Shown piece after piece: positions 1-10,568 of a stretch of 64,000 bases of DNA. This stretch comes from Psychrobacter jeotgali (lineage in GTDB: Bacteria > Pseudomonadota > Gammaproteobacteria > Pseudomonadales > Moraxellaceae). Position numbers and translations under genes: made by a program. The stretch covers positions 2,170,001 to 2,234,000 of the forward strand of contig NZ_CAJHAF010000001.1 in the NCBI RefSeq assembly GCF_904846315.1. The letters are read 5' to 3'. The notes under the pieces are model-generated. The model was not told where the DNA came from. It made no database searches and saw only the letters and a program-made list of their open reading frames with translations. The first letter of the stretch is position 1, and each line of letters opens with the position of its first letter.

Positions 1-138
1 TTCAAGACCATGAATCTGCACGATACCGTCAGATACTTTGACAATCGTGCCTTCATTCTTTGCAGTTGCACCCGCATCAAGGTCTTGAATACGCTGCTTA
101 ATCAGATTACTGATTTCCGCTGGATTCAATTGTTGCAT
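1..138 (-). CDS. atpA: ATP synthase F1 subunit alpha, N-terminal 46 codons only
   Basis: Only the first 46 codons are in the window; the gene continues beyond base 1. The readable start is [10 protein letters not shown] followed by [11 protein letters not shown] and a segment ending [12 protein letters not shown], the typical N-terminus and first beta-barrel strands of F1 alpha, the non-catalytic nucleotide-binding subunit of the cytoplasmic F1 head. It lies 97 bp downstream of atpH on the same strand, the usual order. An AAGGAAAC ribosome binding site precedes the ATG. Confidence 0.93.
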   Translation of the reverse strand, partial: MQQLNPAEISNLIKQRIQDLDAGATAKNEGTIVKVSDGIVQIHGLE

Positions 139-235
139 TGCCTTGTTTCCTTTAATTTATGATAACCCGCTCACTGACTCAAATGCTTTCACTATCACGT
201 AGCTTTATTTAACAGGGCTACGCTCATGACTGGCA

Positions 236-859
236 CTAGGCCGTTAGCTGTGTTTTTAACTGTTGTAACTTGCCGCGCATCGAATCATCAATGACTTTGT
301 CACCGACTTTAATCGTAGCACCTGCCAAAAGACTAGGATCAACGGTTTCGTGAATCACTACACTGGCATTCAACGAGGCGGCAAGACGGGTTTGAAACAT
401 CTCACGCTGCTCATCAGTCAGTGGATAGGCAGTGGTCACATAAGCGTCAAGCTGTTTTAGACCTGAGGCTTTATGACGGCGATAATGCTCATAAACTTCA
501 GGAAGCAGTGTCAGACGCTCTTGCTCTGATAACTGTTTAACGAAGTTGTTAAGCGCTGTTGATACTTGTGGATAGCTGGCGTTGCTGTCATCACGATGCC
601 CTTTAGCATCGTTCAGTAACTGTTTAAAAGCAGAATCGCTAACGCTTGCTACTTCTGTATCATAAAGATCGACCAAAGCGGCTGACTTTTGCTCAGCAGA
701 AACGGCTGGATTGTCTAGCCAGGTATGGAACGATTTATCTTTGACAATCATGCTGGCAATAAACAGGAAGTCTTCCCATTCACTAACCACTCCGTTTTCA
801 TTGGCATAGTCAAACGCGGCTTTAGCGTAGGGTCGTGCTAAGGTTGATAAGTCAGCCAT
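236..859 (-). CDS. atpH: ATP synthase F1 subunit delta
   Basis: Subunit delta (OSCP-type) joins the F1 head to the peripheral stalk. The N-terminal helical domain begins [16 protein letters not shown], the classic signature, and the C-terminus carries [22 protein letters not shown], the conserved motif that contacts subunit b. At 207 residues it is about 30 longer than the E. coli protein; the extra length lies mid-protein near residues 85-100 ([14 protein letters not shown]). It starts 13 bp after atpF, so the two are co-transcribed and probably translationally coupled. Confidence 0.95.
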   Translation of the reverse strand: MADLSTLARPYAKAAFDYANENGVVSEWEDFLFIASMIVKDKSFHTWLDNPAVSAEQKSAALVDLYDTEVASVSDSAFKQLLNDAKGHRDDSNASYPQVSTALNNFVKQLSEQERLTLLPEVYEHYRRHKASGLKQLDAYVTTAYPLTDEQREMFQTRLAASLNASVVIHETVDPSLLAGATIKVGDKVIDDSMRGKLQQLKTQLTA

Positions 860-872
860 TATATCCTCACAG

Positions 873-1343
873 TTACAGCTTAGCCGCCAGTTGTTCTAAC
901 ATGCTGGAGTGTTTTTGCATATCGACTTTATCTTGCAAAATCTTTTCAGCACCAAGCACTGACAGTTCAGCGACTTGAGCACGTAATGCTTCACGTGCTT
1001 GATTGATCTCTTGATCGATGGACGCTTGTGCTTGTTGACGAATACGCTCACCTTCTATTTGAGCTTGTGATTTAGCGTCTTCAACCAGCTGATTGGCACT
1101 TTTGTTCGCTTGCTCAATCAAAGCGGCAGCTTTAGTCTTAGCGACATTCAGCTCTTGCTCTGCATCTTGCTCAGCGGTTGCCAAATCTGCTTTTGCTTTT
1201 TCAGCGGCATTTAAGCCTTCAGCAATTTTATGCTGACGTTCGTTGATAGCACCAATAAGATGTGGCCACACGAACTTCATGCAAAAAATCACAAATATTG
1301 CAAAAGCAATGGCTTGACCGATGATGGTAAAATTGATATTCAC
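873..1343 (-). CDS. atpF: ATP synthase F0 subunit b
   Basis: Subunit b dimerises to form the peripheral stalk. One N-terminal membrane segment (about residues 5-25, ending [10 protein letters not shown]) is followed by a long charged, Ala/Gln/Glu-rich coiled coil, including [21 protein letters not shown]. Its length, 156 residues, is exactly typical. It sits between atpE and atpH in the standard order. Confidence 0.95.
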   Translation of the reverse strand: MNINFTIIGQAIAFAIFVIFCMKFVWPHLIGAINERQHKIAEGLNAAEKAKADLATAEQDAEQELNVAKTKAAALIEQANKSANQLVEDAKSQAQIEGERIRQQAQASIDQEINQAREALRAQVAELSVLGAEKILQDKVDMQKHSSMLEQLAAKL

Positions 1344-1435
1344 GTGATCACCTCTTTGTTAATGAAAAATCAGTTTCATTGTTTAGGTTTGATCGTCAAA
1401 TTTTGACTGGCTGTCTTTGACGGGCTTTTACAGAC

Positions 1436-1462
1436 AAACTTTGACAACCAAACTTTGACAAC
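1436..1462. repeat. Short tandem repeat in the atpE-atpF spacer
   Basis: The 13-mer AAACTTTGACAAC occurs twice in succession with a 14-bp period (1436-1448 and 1450-1462), and related TTTTGAC/TTTGAC words lie just beside it. It sits in the 131-bp gap between atpE and atpF. It may be slippage debris or affect processing of the atp transcript; no function is shown by the sequence. Confidence 0.5.
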
Positions 1463-1474
1463 TGAGCTTTCTGA

Positions 1475-1744
<270 letters not shown>

Positions 1745-1762
1745 TTATTGATGAGTGTCTAA

Positions 1763-3162
<1,400 letters not shown>

Positions 3163-3564
3163 TTAACGAATTCGCCATAATATAAGGATATGGCTGAACT
3201 TCATAAAAATAAAACCGCCGAATAATGCCGGCGCCGATAAAGGCTTAATATAGATAAAAATAAGTGCAAAACCAATAACTGTTATCAACCATTTAACCAT
3301 TTGGCCTCGATACAACTGCCCTACTATATTCCTGCGAGCACGGTATCCGGTATGCCGAAAAACGAAGCTTGCAAATATAGCTTGAGTAACAAAACTTAGT
3401 AACGCTCCAATGGCGACACCTTTTGCTACTATAAGCTGCTCACTACGCAGCCAACTGACATCTAGCAATCCTACTATAGCAATAAGGATAAATAATACCC
3501 AAGCTTGGCGCTTGATATATAAAGCCACCTCTGTAGTTTGCGTACGTTTTGCAGGTCTGGTCAT
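3163..3564 (-). CDS. atpI: ATP synthase subunit I (AtpI-like)
   Basis: Small membrane protein of 133 residues with four hydrophobic segments (about residues 18-36, 47-70, 88-106 and 110-128) and a basic N-terminus. Its position directly upstream of atpB identifies it as the AtpI/UncI accessory subunit that helps c-ring assembly. Sequence conservation in this family is low, so the call rests mainly on topology and location. Confidence 0.8.
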   Translation of the reverse strand: MTRPAKRTQTTEVALYIKRQAWVLFILIAIVGLLDVSWLRSEQLIVAKGVAIGALLSFVTQAIFASFVFRHTGYRARRNIVGQLYRGQMVKWLITVIGFALIFIYIKPLSAPALFGGFIFMKFSHILILWRIR

Positions 3565-3762
3565 CAGCTATCCTATAGCGTCAGTATTGGAATAATAACC
3601 GCAGCATCGGGATAATCTAATTAAAGAACCGCTTACTGGTAAATGGCTTACTTATGGCATCCATTTAGCCAAAACAAAACGCCACTTATTATAGGGAGCT
3701 TGCTGCGGTTAAGCAAGCAAAACATAACGTTTATCTGGTTTTAAGCTTTTGAAGCTTTATTA

Positions 3763-4686
3763 TCATTGGATACAGTAGCGTATTTGTTGAGCCATAGTCT
3801 GCCAACCACTGATAAAGTCTTTACTGCCACTCATATCTTCAGCTTGTATAGTGGTATTCACTGGCTGCAATTTAGCCACCAATCCTTTAGCAGGTTTGCT
3901 TTGGGTAACTAAGCACATGGTTTTGTTTGGACGCTGTGCATTGAGCCAACGTAGCTGACTGGCCTTAGGCGCTAGATGATGATCGGTACTCAAACTTCCA
4001 ACTAACCTTAATTGGAGTGCATTTTCTATATATTGATAAGCATCATGATAGACCCAGTAAGGATAAGTTTTTTGCTTATTCTGCTGAGCCGTAACCATCC
4101 TATTCATACGTTGAGCGAATTTTTGCGCATTGGCATGATACAGGGTTTTATATTGCGGATTGGCATGACTATGAATAACTGCCAGTGCACGAGTAATGGC
4201 TTTAGCATTTTCAGGATCAAGCCAAATATGCGGATCTAGGGTGCCGGCAATAGGCTGACCTTTAACATCACGCAGTGGATAACGCTTAAAAGCCTTAAAG
4301 GCAAATAGTGAAATGGCATTGGGTGCCGTATTCAAACTTGCCGCTAAATTATTCTCCAGCGGCTCTCCAAACCAAACGACGAACTTACTGTCTTGAATGG
4401 CCTTGATATCGCTTGGACTCACGCTGCCATGGTGACCTACTTCGCCTGGTTGTAACAGCCGTTTAGCCGATGGTGCGCCCTCAGTCACCGCTTCACTTAA
4501 TAAAAATAAAGGATAATTACTAACGCTGACGGTAGCCGCTTGCCCATTGAGGCTTATAAATAAACCTAGCAAGATAGTAGTCAACCCTACTATCCAACGC
4601 GGCAATGGGCGTGACGATAAATGTGGTGATAAATGTGATGATGAGTTTGTCTTATACTTGTATAAATAGTTATATAGGTTCAGCAT
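3763..4686 (-). CDS. znuA: Zinc ABC transporter substrate-binding protein
   Basis: Periplasmic receptor that hands Zn2+ to ZnuB. A hydrophobic signal segment (WIVGLTTILLGLFISLNGQAA) is preceded by an unusually long Ser/His/Tyr-rich N-region. Metal-site signatures are GEVGHHG, DPHIWLDPENAKAI and VYHDAYQY. The ATG at 4686 is preferred because AAAGGATAATTATTAC precedes it; a longer in-frame ATG at 4725 lacks this. The acidic/His loop typical of some ZnuA proteins is absent. It is divergent from zur across a Zur palindrome. Confidence 0.92.
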   Translation of the reverse strand: MLNLYNYLYKYKTNSSSHLSPHLSSRPLPRWIVGLTTILLGLFISLNGQAATVSVSNYPLFLLSEAVTEGAPSAKRLLQPGEVGHHGSVSPSDIKAIQDSKFVVWFGEPLENNLAASLNTAPNAISLFAFKAFKRYPLRDVKGQPIAGTLDPHIWLDPENAKAITRALAVIHSHANPQYKTLYHANAQKFAQRMNRMVTAQQNKQKTYPYWVYHDAYQYIENALQLRLVGSLSTDHHLAPKASQLRWLNAQRPNKTMCLVTQSKPAKGLVAKLQPVNTTIQAEDMSGSKDFISGWQTMAQQIRYCIQ

Positions 4687-4805
4687 GTAATAATTATCCT
4701 TTAGATGGCAGCTCAAAAAACTCAATAGCTTTACCCAGCTATGCTTTATGCAGCTATATGAGCATTTTAAGAATAAGAGCTTTGAAAACTATGCTTTAAA
4801 ATTGT

Positions 4806-4839
4806 AATGTTATAACTTGTATTATGTTATACTATAACA
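4806..4839. promoter_or_regulatory. Zur operator between znuA and zur-znuCB
   Basis: TGTTATACTATAACA (4825-4839) is a perfect 15-bp palindrome of the Zur-box type (GTTATA...TATAAC). A second element, TGTTATAAC (4809-4817), contains the palindrome GTTATAAC. They lie in the divergent promoter region, so Zn-loaded Zur can shut off both transcripts. The operator covers an in-frame ATG at 4824, which is therefore unlikely to be the zur start. Confidence 0.85.
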
Positions 4840-4874
4840 ATATAAAGTGCTACATTATTTTGGGGGTTCATAAG

Positions 4875-5432
4875 GTGTCTAATCATTTGTCCGCTTCGTC
4901 TGTATCTAATCATGTGCATGATGTTCAGTACTTTACTGCCAAAGACATCACCAAACGTTTAGATGCCGCAAAAGAGCAGTGCCGGCTACGTGGTGTTCGC
5001 TTTACCCCTTTACGCCAGCAAATATACCAACTGGTCTTGCAAGCTAACCAACCCGTCGGCGCTTATGATTTAATTACTCAGCTGCAACAAGCACGGCTAG
5101 CACAAAATATTGACTCAGATAACAACAGCACTGATTCAGCTAATATGCAGTCTGTAAAAAATGTTGCACCGCCAACCGTTTATCGTAGTTTGGAGTTTTT
5201 ATTGGATGAAGGTCTTATTCATCAACTGACTTCAATTAACGCTTATGTGCCTTGCTGCCATCCGCGGGCTGAGCATACAGCGGCATTTCTTATCTGTGAC
5301 GACTGCCGGCGCGTGCAGGAGTGTAGTAGCTTGCCAGTTCAAGAGATGATGAGCTTCGCTGAGCAGGATGTGGGCTTTACGGTAAGCCATAGCGTGATTG
5401 AGTTAAGTGGTCGCTGCCAAGCTTGTCAATAA
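4875..5432 (+). CDS. zur: Zinc uptake regulator Zur (Fur family)
   Basis: Zn-dependent repressor. The N-terminal winged helix has RGVRFTPLRQQIYQLVLQA and the recognition segment PPTVYRSLEFLLDEGLIHQL. The C-terminal dimer domain carries CCHPRAEHTAAFLICDDC and ends RCQACQ, i.e. the structural Cys4 zinc site plus His ligands. The GTG at 4875 is chosen: the only upstream ATG (4824) is inside the operator, and TGGGGG lies just before the GTG. A low-complexity Asn/Asp/Ser insert (about residues 77-92) is unusual for the family. It sits next to znuC. Confidence 0.93.
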   Translation: MSNHLSASSVSNHVHDVQYFTAKDITKRLDAAKEQCRLRGVRFTPLRQQIYQLVLQANQPVGAYDLITQLQQARLAQNIDSDNNSTDSANMQSVKNVAPPTVYRSLEFLLDEGLIHQLTSINAYVPCCHPRAEHTAAFLICDDCRRVQECSSLPVQEMMSFAEQDVGFTVSHSVIELSGRCQACQ

Positions 5433-5515
5433 TTGGCTATGGGTTAACCCTTAACGCCAAGCTTTTTAACTACATTAAGCAAAATATCAACCACTCCAAC
5501 CATAGTAGTCATAAG

Positions 5516-6325
5516 ATGAATAACCTTATCAAGCCTGTCAATCATAAGTCTGCTAAGCAAATGCAGGCCTCTGTAAGTGATACTATCCATAGTAAGCAAA
5601 AGCTATTGAGCTTAGAGAATATCGGTTATGAGATTGGCCCGCAACGCCTACTATCCCATATCAGTATGGATATAGCGGTTGATGAGACTATCAGTATCAT
5701 TGGGCCTAATGGTGCTGGTAAGTCGACGTTAGTCAAAATAATATTAGGCTTGCTTACCCCCACCATAGGTAAGGTTAACGCTCATCAGCCCTTGCAACTA
5801 GGCTATGTCCCGCAGCGCTTTGCAGTACCGCCGATATTGCCGCTACGGGTAAAAGACCTGTTAGCCCAAGCAAACAAACATCGTTTGACCCCTGAGCAGC
5901 GCCAGTTTGTCTTTGATAAATTGTCCTTGAATCATTTATTATCACGGCAAATGCTGCACTTGTCTGGCGGCGAAACCCAGCGGGTATTATTGGCACGGGC
6001 ATTATTAGATAAGCCCAACTTACTTATTTTAGACGAACCTATGCAAGGGTTAGATCCTGATACCGAGGTTTGGCTGTATCAATTTATTGACGAGCTGCCT
6101 GAGTTCCTGCGCTGTGCCATGCTAGTCATCTCTCATGATTTGCATTGGGTGATGAAAGGTAGCCGGCGGGTGATATGTTTAAATAAGCATATTTGCTGCG
6201 AAGGACAACCCAGCGAGCTCGCTATTACTGCTGAATTCCAAAAGCTATTTGGGCACCACTACGAACAGCCTTACGTGCATAAACCCCATGACTGCGAACA
6301 TCATGCTCCCAGCGAAGTGTTGTAG
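5516..6325 (+). CDS. znuC: Zinc ABC transporter ATP-binding protein
   Basis: ATPase that powers ZnuB. Walker A is GPNGAGKST, the signature motif is LSGGETQRVLLARALL, Walker B is LLILDEP, and the switch His is in VISHDLHWV. The C-terminal tail is His-rich (HKPHDCEHH), a possible zinc-sensing tail. The start is uncertain: a frame opens with TTG at 5423 overlapping the end of zur, ATG 5516 is the first ATG, and neither has a strong ribosome binding site. Coupling to zur translation is likely. Confidence 0.92.
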   Translation: MNNLIKPVNHKSAKQMQASVSDTIHSKQKLLSLENIGYEIGPQRLLSHISMDIAVDETISIIGPNGAGKSTLVKIILGLLTPTIGKVNAHQPLQLGYVPQRFAVPPILPLRVKDLLAQANKHRLTPEQRQFVFDKLSLNHLLSRQMLHLSGGETQRVLLARALLDKPNLLILDEPMQGLDPDTEVWLYQFIDELPEFLRCAMLVISHDLHWVMKGSRRVICLNKHICCEGQPSELAITAEFQKLFGHHYEQPYVHKPHDCEHHAPSEVL

Positions 6326-6382
6326 TTTTTAAAAGCAGTAAAACTTCTAGAAGTTTATTTTTAAATTTAACGGATATCATTT

Positions 6383-7192
6383 ATGAGTGCTTGGTTAGCC
6401 ATCATTGCGCCTGCTTGGATTGCTGGCAGTATTTTAGCGTTACTTTCAGCCCCGCTAGGCTGTTTGGTATTATGGCGACGGATGGCATTTTTTGCCGACG
6501 CTTTGGCGCATGGCACCTTACTGGGAGTGGCATTAGCGGTTTGGTGGCAACTGCCTATGGGAATCGGCATCGCTTTGGTCAGTATTATGGTGGTGGTAGG
6601 GCTAGTGGTAATCGATGATGAGCGCCTGCCTGTTGACGCTGTGCTGGCAGTAGTTGCGGTCTCGCTATTATGTTTAGGTTTACTGACTTTAACCCAATTA
6701 ACCGATCAGCAAGCTAATGTTCTAGGATTTTTGTTTGGCAATCTGTTAGAGATTGACTGGGCAGATTTACCTTTGATTGCGGCTAGCGTACTAGTAGGAT
6801 TGGGCTTATTAATTTACATCTGGCCTGCACAAATCAAATTAGCTACTCACGAAGCTCTAGCTCGTATCCAAGGCATTAACCCCACCAAGCAGCGGTTATT
6901 CTTTATGGGGGTGTTGGCTGGATTTTGTGCCATTGCCATGCAAGCTGTGGGCAGTCTACTGATTAGTGGGCTGTTAGTTTTGCCGGCGCTGACCGCACGT
7001 TTATGGTCATTAGCACCTAAGCAAATGGTTATATCCTCACTTATTATTGCTCAGCTCGGGGTTACGTTAGGCGTTTGGGGCAGTATTTTAGTGGACGTAC
7101 AAACAGGACTGGCCATTGTCTTGGTGTTAGCCCTGATATTTTTTGCAGCGCTAATCCTATCAAAGCTACTGGCTTTGAAAACTCATTCTTGA
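6383..7192 (+). CDS. znuB: Zinc ABC transporter permease
   Basis: ABC-3 family permease of 269 residues with eight or so membrane segments. It shows the family features ALLSAPLGCLVLWRRMAFFADALAHGTLLG near the N-terminus and MQAVGSLLISGLLVLPALTARL around residue 190-210. It is the last gene of zur-znuC-znuB, 57 bp after znuC, and completes the importer with ZnuA. Confidence 0.94.
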   Translation: MSAWLAIIAPAWIAGSILALLSAPLGCLVLWRRMAFFADALAHGTLLGVALAVWWQLPMGIGIALVSIMVVVGLVVIDDERLPVDAVLAVVAVSLLCLGLLTLTQLTDQQANVLGFLFGNLLEIDWADLPLIAASVLVGLGLLIYIWPAQIKLATHEALARIQGINPTKQRLFFMGVLAGFCAIAMQAVGSLLISGLLVLPALTARLWSLAPKQMVISSLIIAQLGVTLGVWGSILVDVQTGLAIVLVLALIFFAALILSKLLALKTHS

Positions 7193-7435
7193 TCGGCACT
7201 TATTGTGGTCTTTAGATTTCAGTAGCTTACTCTCACTTATCGACCTTATTTTATTAATTCGTTGGCAGTTTAAGCAAATTATGCTATAACCCACTTATCG
7301 ATTAATGATTTAATCAGCTTTTTTAATAAAGTGCTAGTTAATGAAGGGTTAGTTAATGACGTGTTAGGCATAGTCTGCAAAACCTGAGAATAGTGACAAC
7401 CTATGACTGTTTTGATATAAAAGAGGTATGTTTCT

Positions 7436-8269
7436 ATGGCAAGCTACCCTGCCCATAAAATTAGTAGCCCAGATATGCAAGTCAACGTGCTACAGCTAAC
7501 AGACTTACATTTATCGATGCCTAAAGAACTTTTTACCGCCGATCGTACCCAGTCTAATTGTCAACAAAGCTTTGAGCAAGTTGTTAAGCAAGCACTAGAT
7601 GAAGATATTCGCTGTGATTTAATCTTGGTTACTGGTGACTTGGTTAATCAAGTTAACCGCACTATTTATGACCATATTTTTGCTGTCTTACAGCGAACCC
7701 AGATACCTTTTGCCTGTATCGCAGGGAATCATGATGTCACTGATGAGCTATATTCTGAACGACCTTTTTTTCAGCGAGAGCTGGTTCCACAGCCTGCCGA
7801 TCCACGCTTGCTGAATCAACATGTGATTGAGACGGATTATTGGCAGATACTACTGCTGGACTCTGCGGTCGCCGGTAAAGTTGCTGGTAAAGTGCAGAAT
7901 AAGGATATCGAATGGTTATGCAGCCAATTGAGTACTTCTAACAAGCCTGCCCTTCTTGCGCTGCATCATCATGTATTGCCGATGCAGTCAGAATGGATAG
8001 ATGACCATATCGCTCAAAACGCCGAAGTCTTCTGGCAGCGTATTAGTCCTTTTAAGCACCTAAGCGCTATTATTAGCGGTCACACTCATCAAGAGCAAGT
8101 GCGTTGTCGACAAGGCGTTACCGTTTATAGCACGCCATCAACCTGCTACCAATTCAAACCTTATGAAGATGATTTTGCTTACGACAAAAATGCACGTCCC
8201 GGTTACCGTTGGTTGCAATTGGCTAACAATGGCAGCATTGTAAGCTGGGTTAAAAGATTAGATACTTAA
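7436..8269 (+). CDS. cpdA: 3',5'-cyclic-AMP phosphodiesterase (CpdA/Icc-type metallophosphoesterase)
   Basis: Calcineurin-like phosphoesterase with the full set of metal motifs in order: QLTDLHLS (D-x-H), TGDLVNQ (GD), AGNHDVTD (GNH), LALHHHVLPM and SGHTHQEQ (GHTH). Length 277 is typical of CpdA, which hydrolyses cAMP. Assignment to CpdA rather than another class III phosphodiesterase rests on overall similarity. It stands alone, 243 bp after znuB. Confidence 0.85.
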   Translation: MASYPAHKISSPDMQVNVLQLTDLHLSMPKELFTADRTQSNCQQSFEQVVKQALDEDIRCDLILVTGDLVNQVNRTIYDHIFAVLQRTQIPFACIAGNHDVTDELYSERPFFQRELVPQPADPRLLNQHVIETDYWQILLLDSAVAGKVAGKVQNKDIEWLCSQLSTSNKPALLALHHHVLPMQSEWIDDHIAQNAEVFWQRISPFKHLSAIISGHTHQEQVRCRQGVTVYSTPSTCYQFKPYEDDFAYDKNARPGYRWLQLANNGSIVSWVKRLDT

Positions 8270-8771
8270 CCGAAAATTTCTATAGCATTCATTAGCTTAT
8301 GATATAACTACTGTCATTTTACTGAAAAACATATAACCAAAATCAGTGATGCTAATCCAGTATAGTAAACAGGATGAGTATTAAAATAATTAAGGCAATA
8401 TACACGCTGGCTATTTACAATTGCCCCTACATAGGTCATGATTTTGAACCCCTAAAAAACAGTAAATGGAATACTATAAAGAATAGGATAAAACAGGAGT
8501 ACCTCTTACCTGCCACACGAGGTAAGGGTAATAAGTAAAGGAATAATGGCTAGGACAGCTAAAACGACCACCAGCCAGATTTTTCCAATCAACACTCTAT
8601 CAATTAATGATTGTTAATCAGTATTATTTATTATTAGGTAAGCTGTGTTATTTGCGTCACCCCGTGGTAAAACGTTTCGGCAAAGCTTTTAATAGTCTAC
8701 AAGGATGCTCTTAGGCTTTGTCTTTTACAACGTCGTTTTGTTGAACTAATTTGAGAAAGTAGGATATTTAT
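8270..8771. other. 502-bp intergenic region upstream of dksA
   Basis: No convincing frame on either strand. The only structure seen is a hairpin at 8503-8528 (CCTCTTACCT / AGGTAAGGG arms with an 8-nt loop) that lacks a T-run. The dksA promoter must lie here, but no strong -35/-10 pair stands out. Confidence 0.4.
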
Positions 8772-9212
8772 ATGAACAGCCCAACCCAAGATCCAAACGA
8801 TGTGAAGTTTACGCCTTACGAGCCAGCCAAGGGCGAAGAATATATGTCAGATGCTGAATTAGAGCATTTTAGAACCATATTGTTAGACTGGAAACAGCAG
8901 CTGATTGGCGAAGCCGATCGAACTAAAACTTATATTCAGGATGAGTCTAGCGCCATGCCTGATATTAATGACCGCGCTACTCAAGAAGAAGAGTTTGCTT
9001 TAACTTTACGTACCCGTGATCGTGAGCGTAAATTGATTCGCAAAATTGATAAATCTATCGCTGAAATTGAGAGCGGTGATTATGGATTCTGTGAAACCTG
9101 CGGTGTTGAGATTGGTCTACGTCGTCTAGAAGCACGCCCCACAGCTACTCAATGCATCGACTGCAAAACTTTGTCTGAGATCAAAGAGCGTCAAAACCAA
9201 GGTCACACTTAA
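8772..9212 (+). CDS. dksA: RNA polymerase-binding transcription factor DksA
   Basis: DksA binds the secondary channel of RNA polymerase and, with ppGpp, reprograms rRNA and amino-acid promoters. It shows the coiled-coil domain with the acidic tip (DINDRATQEEEFALTLRTRDRERKLIRKI) and the C4 zinc finger FCETCGVEIGLRRLEARPTA...CIDCKT near the C-terminus. 146 residues, AGTAGGATATTTAT before the ATG. It lies just upstream of gluQ, a pairing also known from E. coli. Confidence 0.96.
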   Translation: MNSPTQDPNDVKFTPYEPAKGEEYMSDAELEHFRTILLDWKQQLIGEADRTKTYIQDESSAMPDINDRATQEEEFALTLRTRDRERKLIRKIDKSIAEIESGDYGFCETCGVEIGLRRLEARPTATQCIDCKTLSEIKERQNQGHT

Positions 9213-9357
9213 GCCAGTATGGTTGAATCATACCAAACTATATAAGTATAAGTAGTCTTGACTGGTAATCAATAAGTTGGTTGCCAGTTATTTAAAGTTA
9301 ACTTTATATTGAATTTCACCTAGCCAACCTAGATTTCTTTTAGGTGCCTAACTACTG

Positions 9358-10398
9358 TTGTCCCTTATTTTGAATACCTCCCATATCCTTACGCCTAATC
9401 ATGCAGCAAAAGCTCAGCCTATAGGCCGTTTTGCGCCCTCACCTACTGGCGAGCTCCATCTGGGCTCATTGACTACCGCCTTAGCCAGCTACTGTCATAT
9501 CAAATCTTTAGGTGGTCAATGGTTATTGCGCATGGAAGATACCGATACCGAGCGCTGTGATCGTCAATTTAGTGAACAAATCCTGATAGATCTAGAAGTC
9601 CTTGGTCTTCATTGGGATGGAGATGTTATCTACCAATCCGAACGTCTTGATATCTATAATGATTATTTATCATCAAACCTAGCCGCACTTAGTTACGCTT
9701 GTCAGTGCTCACGTAAGAGCTTGGCACAGTATTGGCAGCAGCAGGAGAAAAATGAGAATAAGCAATCTCTAACCGCCAATACAGAGTTGTTAGCCAGTAA
9801 AGCTCTGGATAATAATAAAGCGCTCAATGATCCTGCTTTAATCAATAGACAGCGCTACCCACGCTGCTGTCTAAAGGCCTTTCTTAATAAGCAGCAGCAT
9901 AAGCTACGCTTGCAGTTGCCAGACTATAGTATCGGATTCTTGGACCATATTCAGGGGATTCAATGGAGCAATCCGCAGCAGACCTTGGGTGATATGGTGG
10001 TGCGTCGCCAAGACGGTATGATCAATTATATTTTGGCTGCTAGTATCGATGATGGCCTGCAACAAGTGAGCCATATCATGCGTGGTTTGGACATTATGCC
10101 GCTGACTACGGCGCAAATCAGCGTTATGACTGCCGCCAACTTACCCACCGTCGATTACTGGTATCATTTGCCACTGATCTGTCATCCAGATGGTCAAAAA
10201 CTCTCAAAACAGAATCTAGCCCAGCCTATCGATACCCGCAGTCCAAACAAGCTCATTGCTTTAGCCCTGAACTTATTACAGCAGCCAGCCGTTGACTTAG
10301 ATACCCCTGAGCGCATGCTAGCACAAGCGGTTAATCAGTGGAGTAATACGCCATTGCAAGGAAAACGCTCCTTATTGACTGCCGATACTGAAAAATAA
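9358..10398 (+). CDS. gluQ: Glutamyl-Q tRNA(Asp) synthetase
   Basis: A truncated class I GluRS paralogue that glutamylates queuosine in tRNA-Asp. The HIGH-like motif is in [21 protein letters not shown], the zinc ligands are CQCSRK and YPRCC, and the KMSKS counterpart is GQKLSKQN. There is no anticodon-binding domain. The coding frame has no ATG before the conserved core, so it must use a non-ATG start; TTG at 9358 is the furthest that keeps the N-terminal segment, TTG at 9370 is the alternative. A strong terminator follows. Confidence 0.92.
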   Translation: MSLILNTSHILTPNHAAKAQPIGRFAPSPTGELHLGSLTTALASYCHIKSLGGQWLLRMEDTDTERCDRQFSEQILIDLEVLGLHWDGDVIYQSERLDIYNDYLSSNLAALSYACQCSRKSLAQYWQQQEKNENKQSLTANTELLASKALDNNKALNDPALINRQRYPRCCLKAFLNKQQHKLRLQLPDYSIGFLDHIQGIQWSNPQQTLGDMVVRRQDGMINYILAASIDDGLQQVSHIMRGLDIMPLTTAQISVMTAANLPTVDYWYHLPLICHPDGQKLSKQNLAQPIDTRSPNKLIALALNLLQQPAVDLDTPERMLAQAVNQWSNTPLQGKRSLLTADTEK

Positions 10399-10400
10399 AA

Positions 10401-10434
10401 ACGCCACTAATTATTTTATTAGTGGCGTATTTTT
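10401..10434 (+). terminator. Bidirectional terminator between gluQ and ftsW
   Basis: Perfect 11-bp stem ACGCCACTAAT / ATTAGTGGCGT with a 6-nt loop, flanked by A-rich sequence on the left and TATTTTT on the right. It ends dksA-gluQ and may also stop murD-ftsW transcripts from the other strand. Confidence 0.9.
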
Positions 10435-10568
10435 ACTTAATATACTTATTTTATTTGCTATTGACTCTATTACTTTATGCGCACGTCTTACTCAACCAAG
10501 ATACTCTCTATTTATTTATCAAGCGCATTTCTCTTTGAAAGCAAACTTTTCTTCGTTTATTTTTCTTA

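Noticed and set aside
4012..4239. Plus-strand 75-aa frame inside znuA
   Set aside because: Shadow frame; no ribosome binding site and fully inside a supported gene.
8503..8528. Hairpin as a terminator or riboswitch before dksA
   Set aside because: No T-run and no aptamer-like conserved core; kept only as an unassigned stem.
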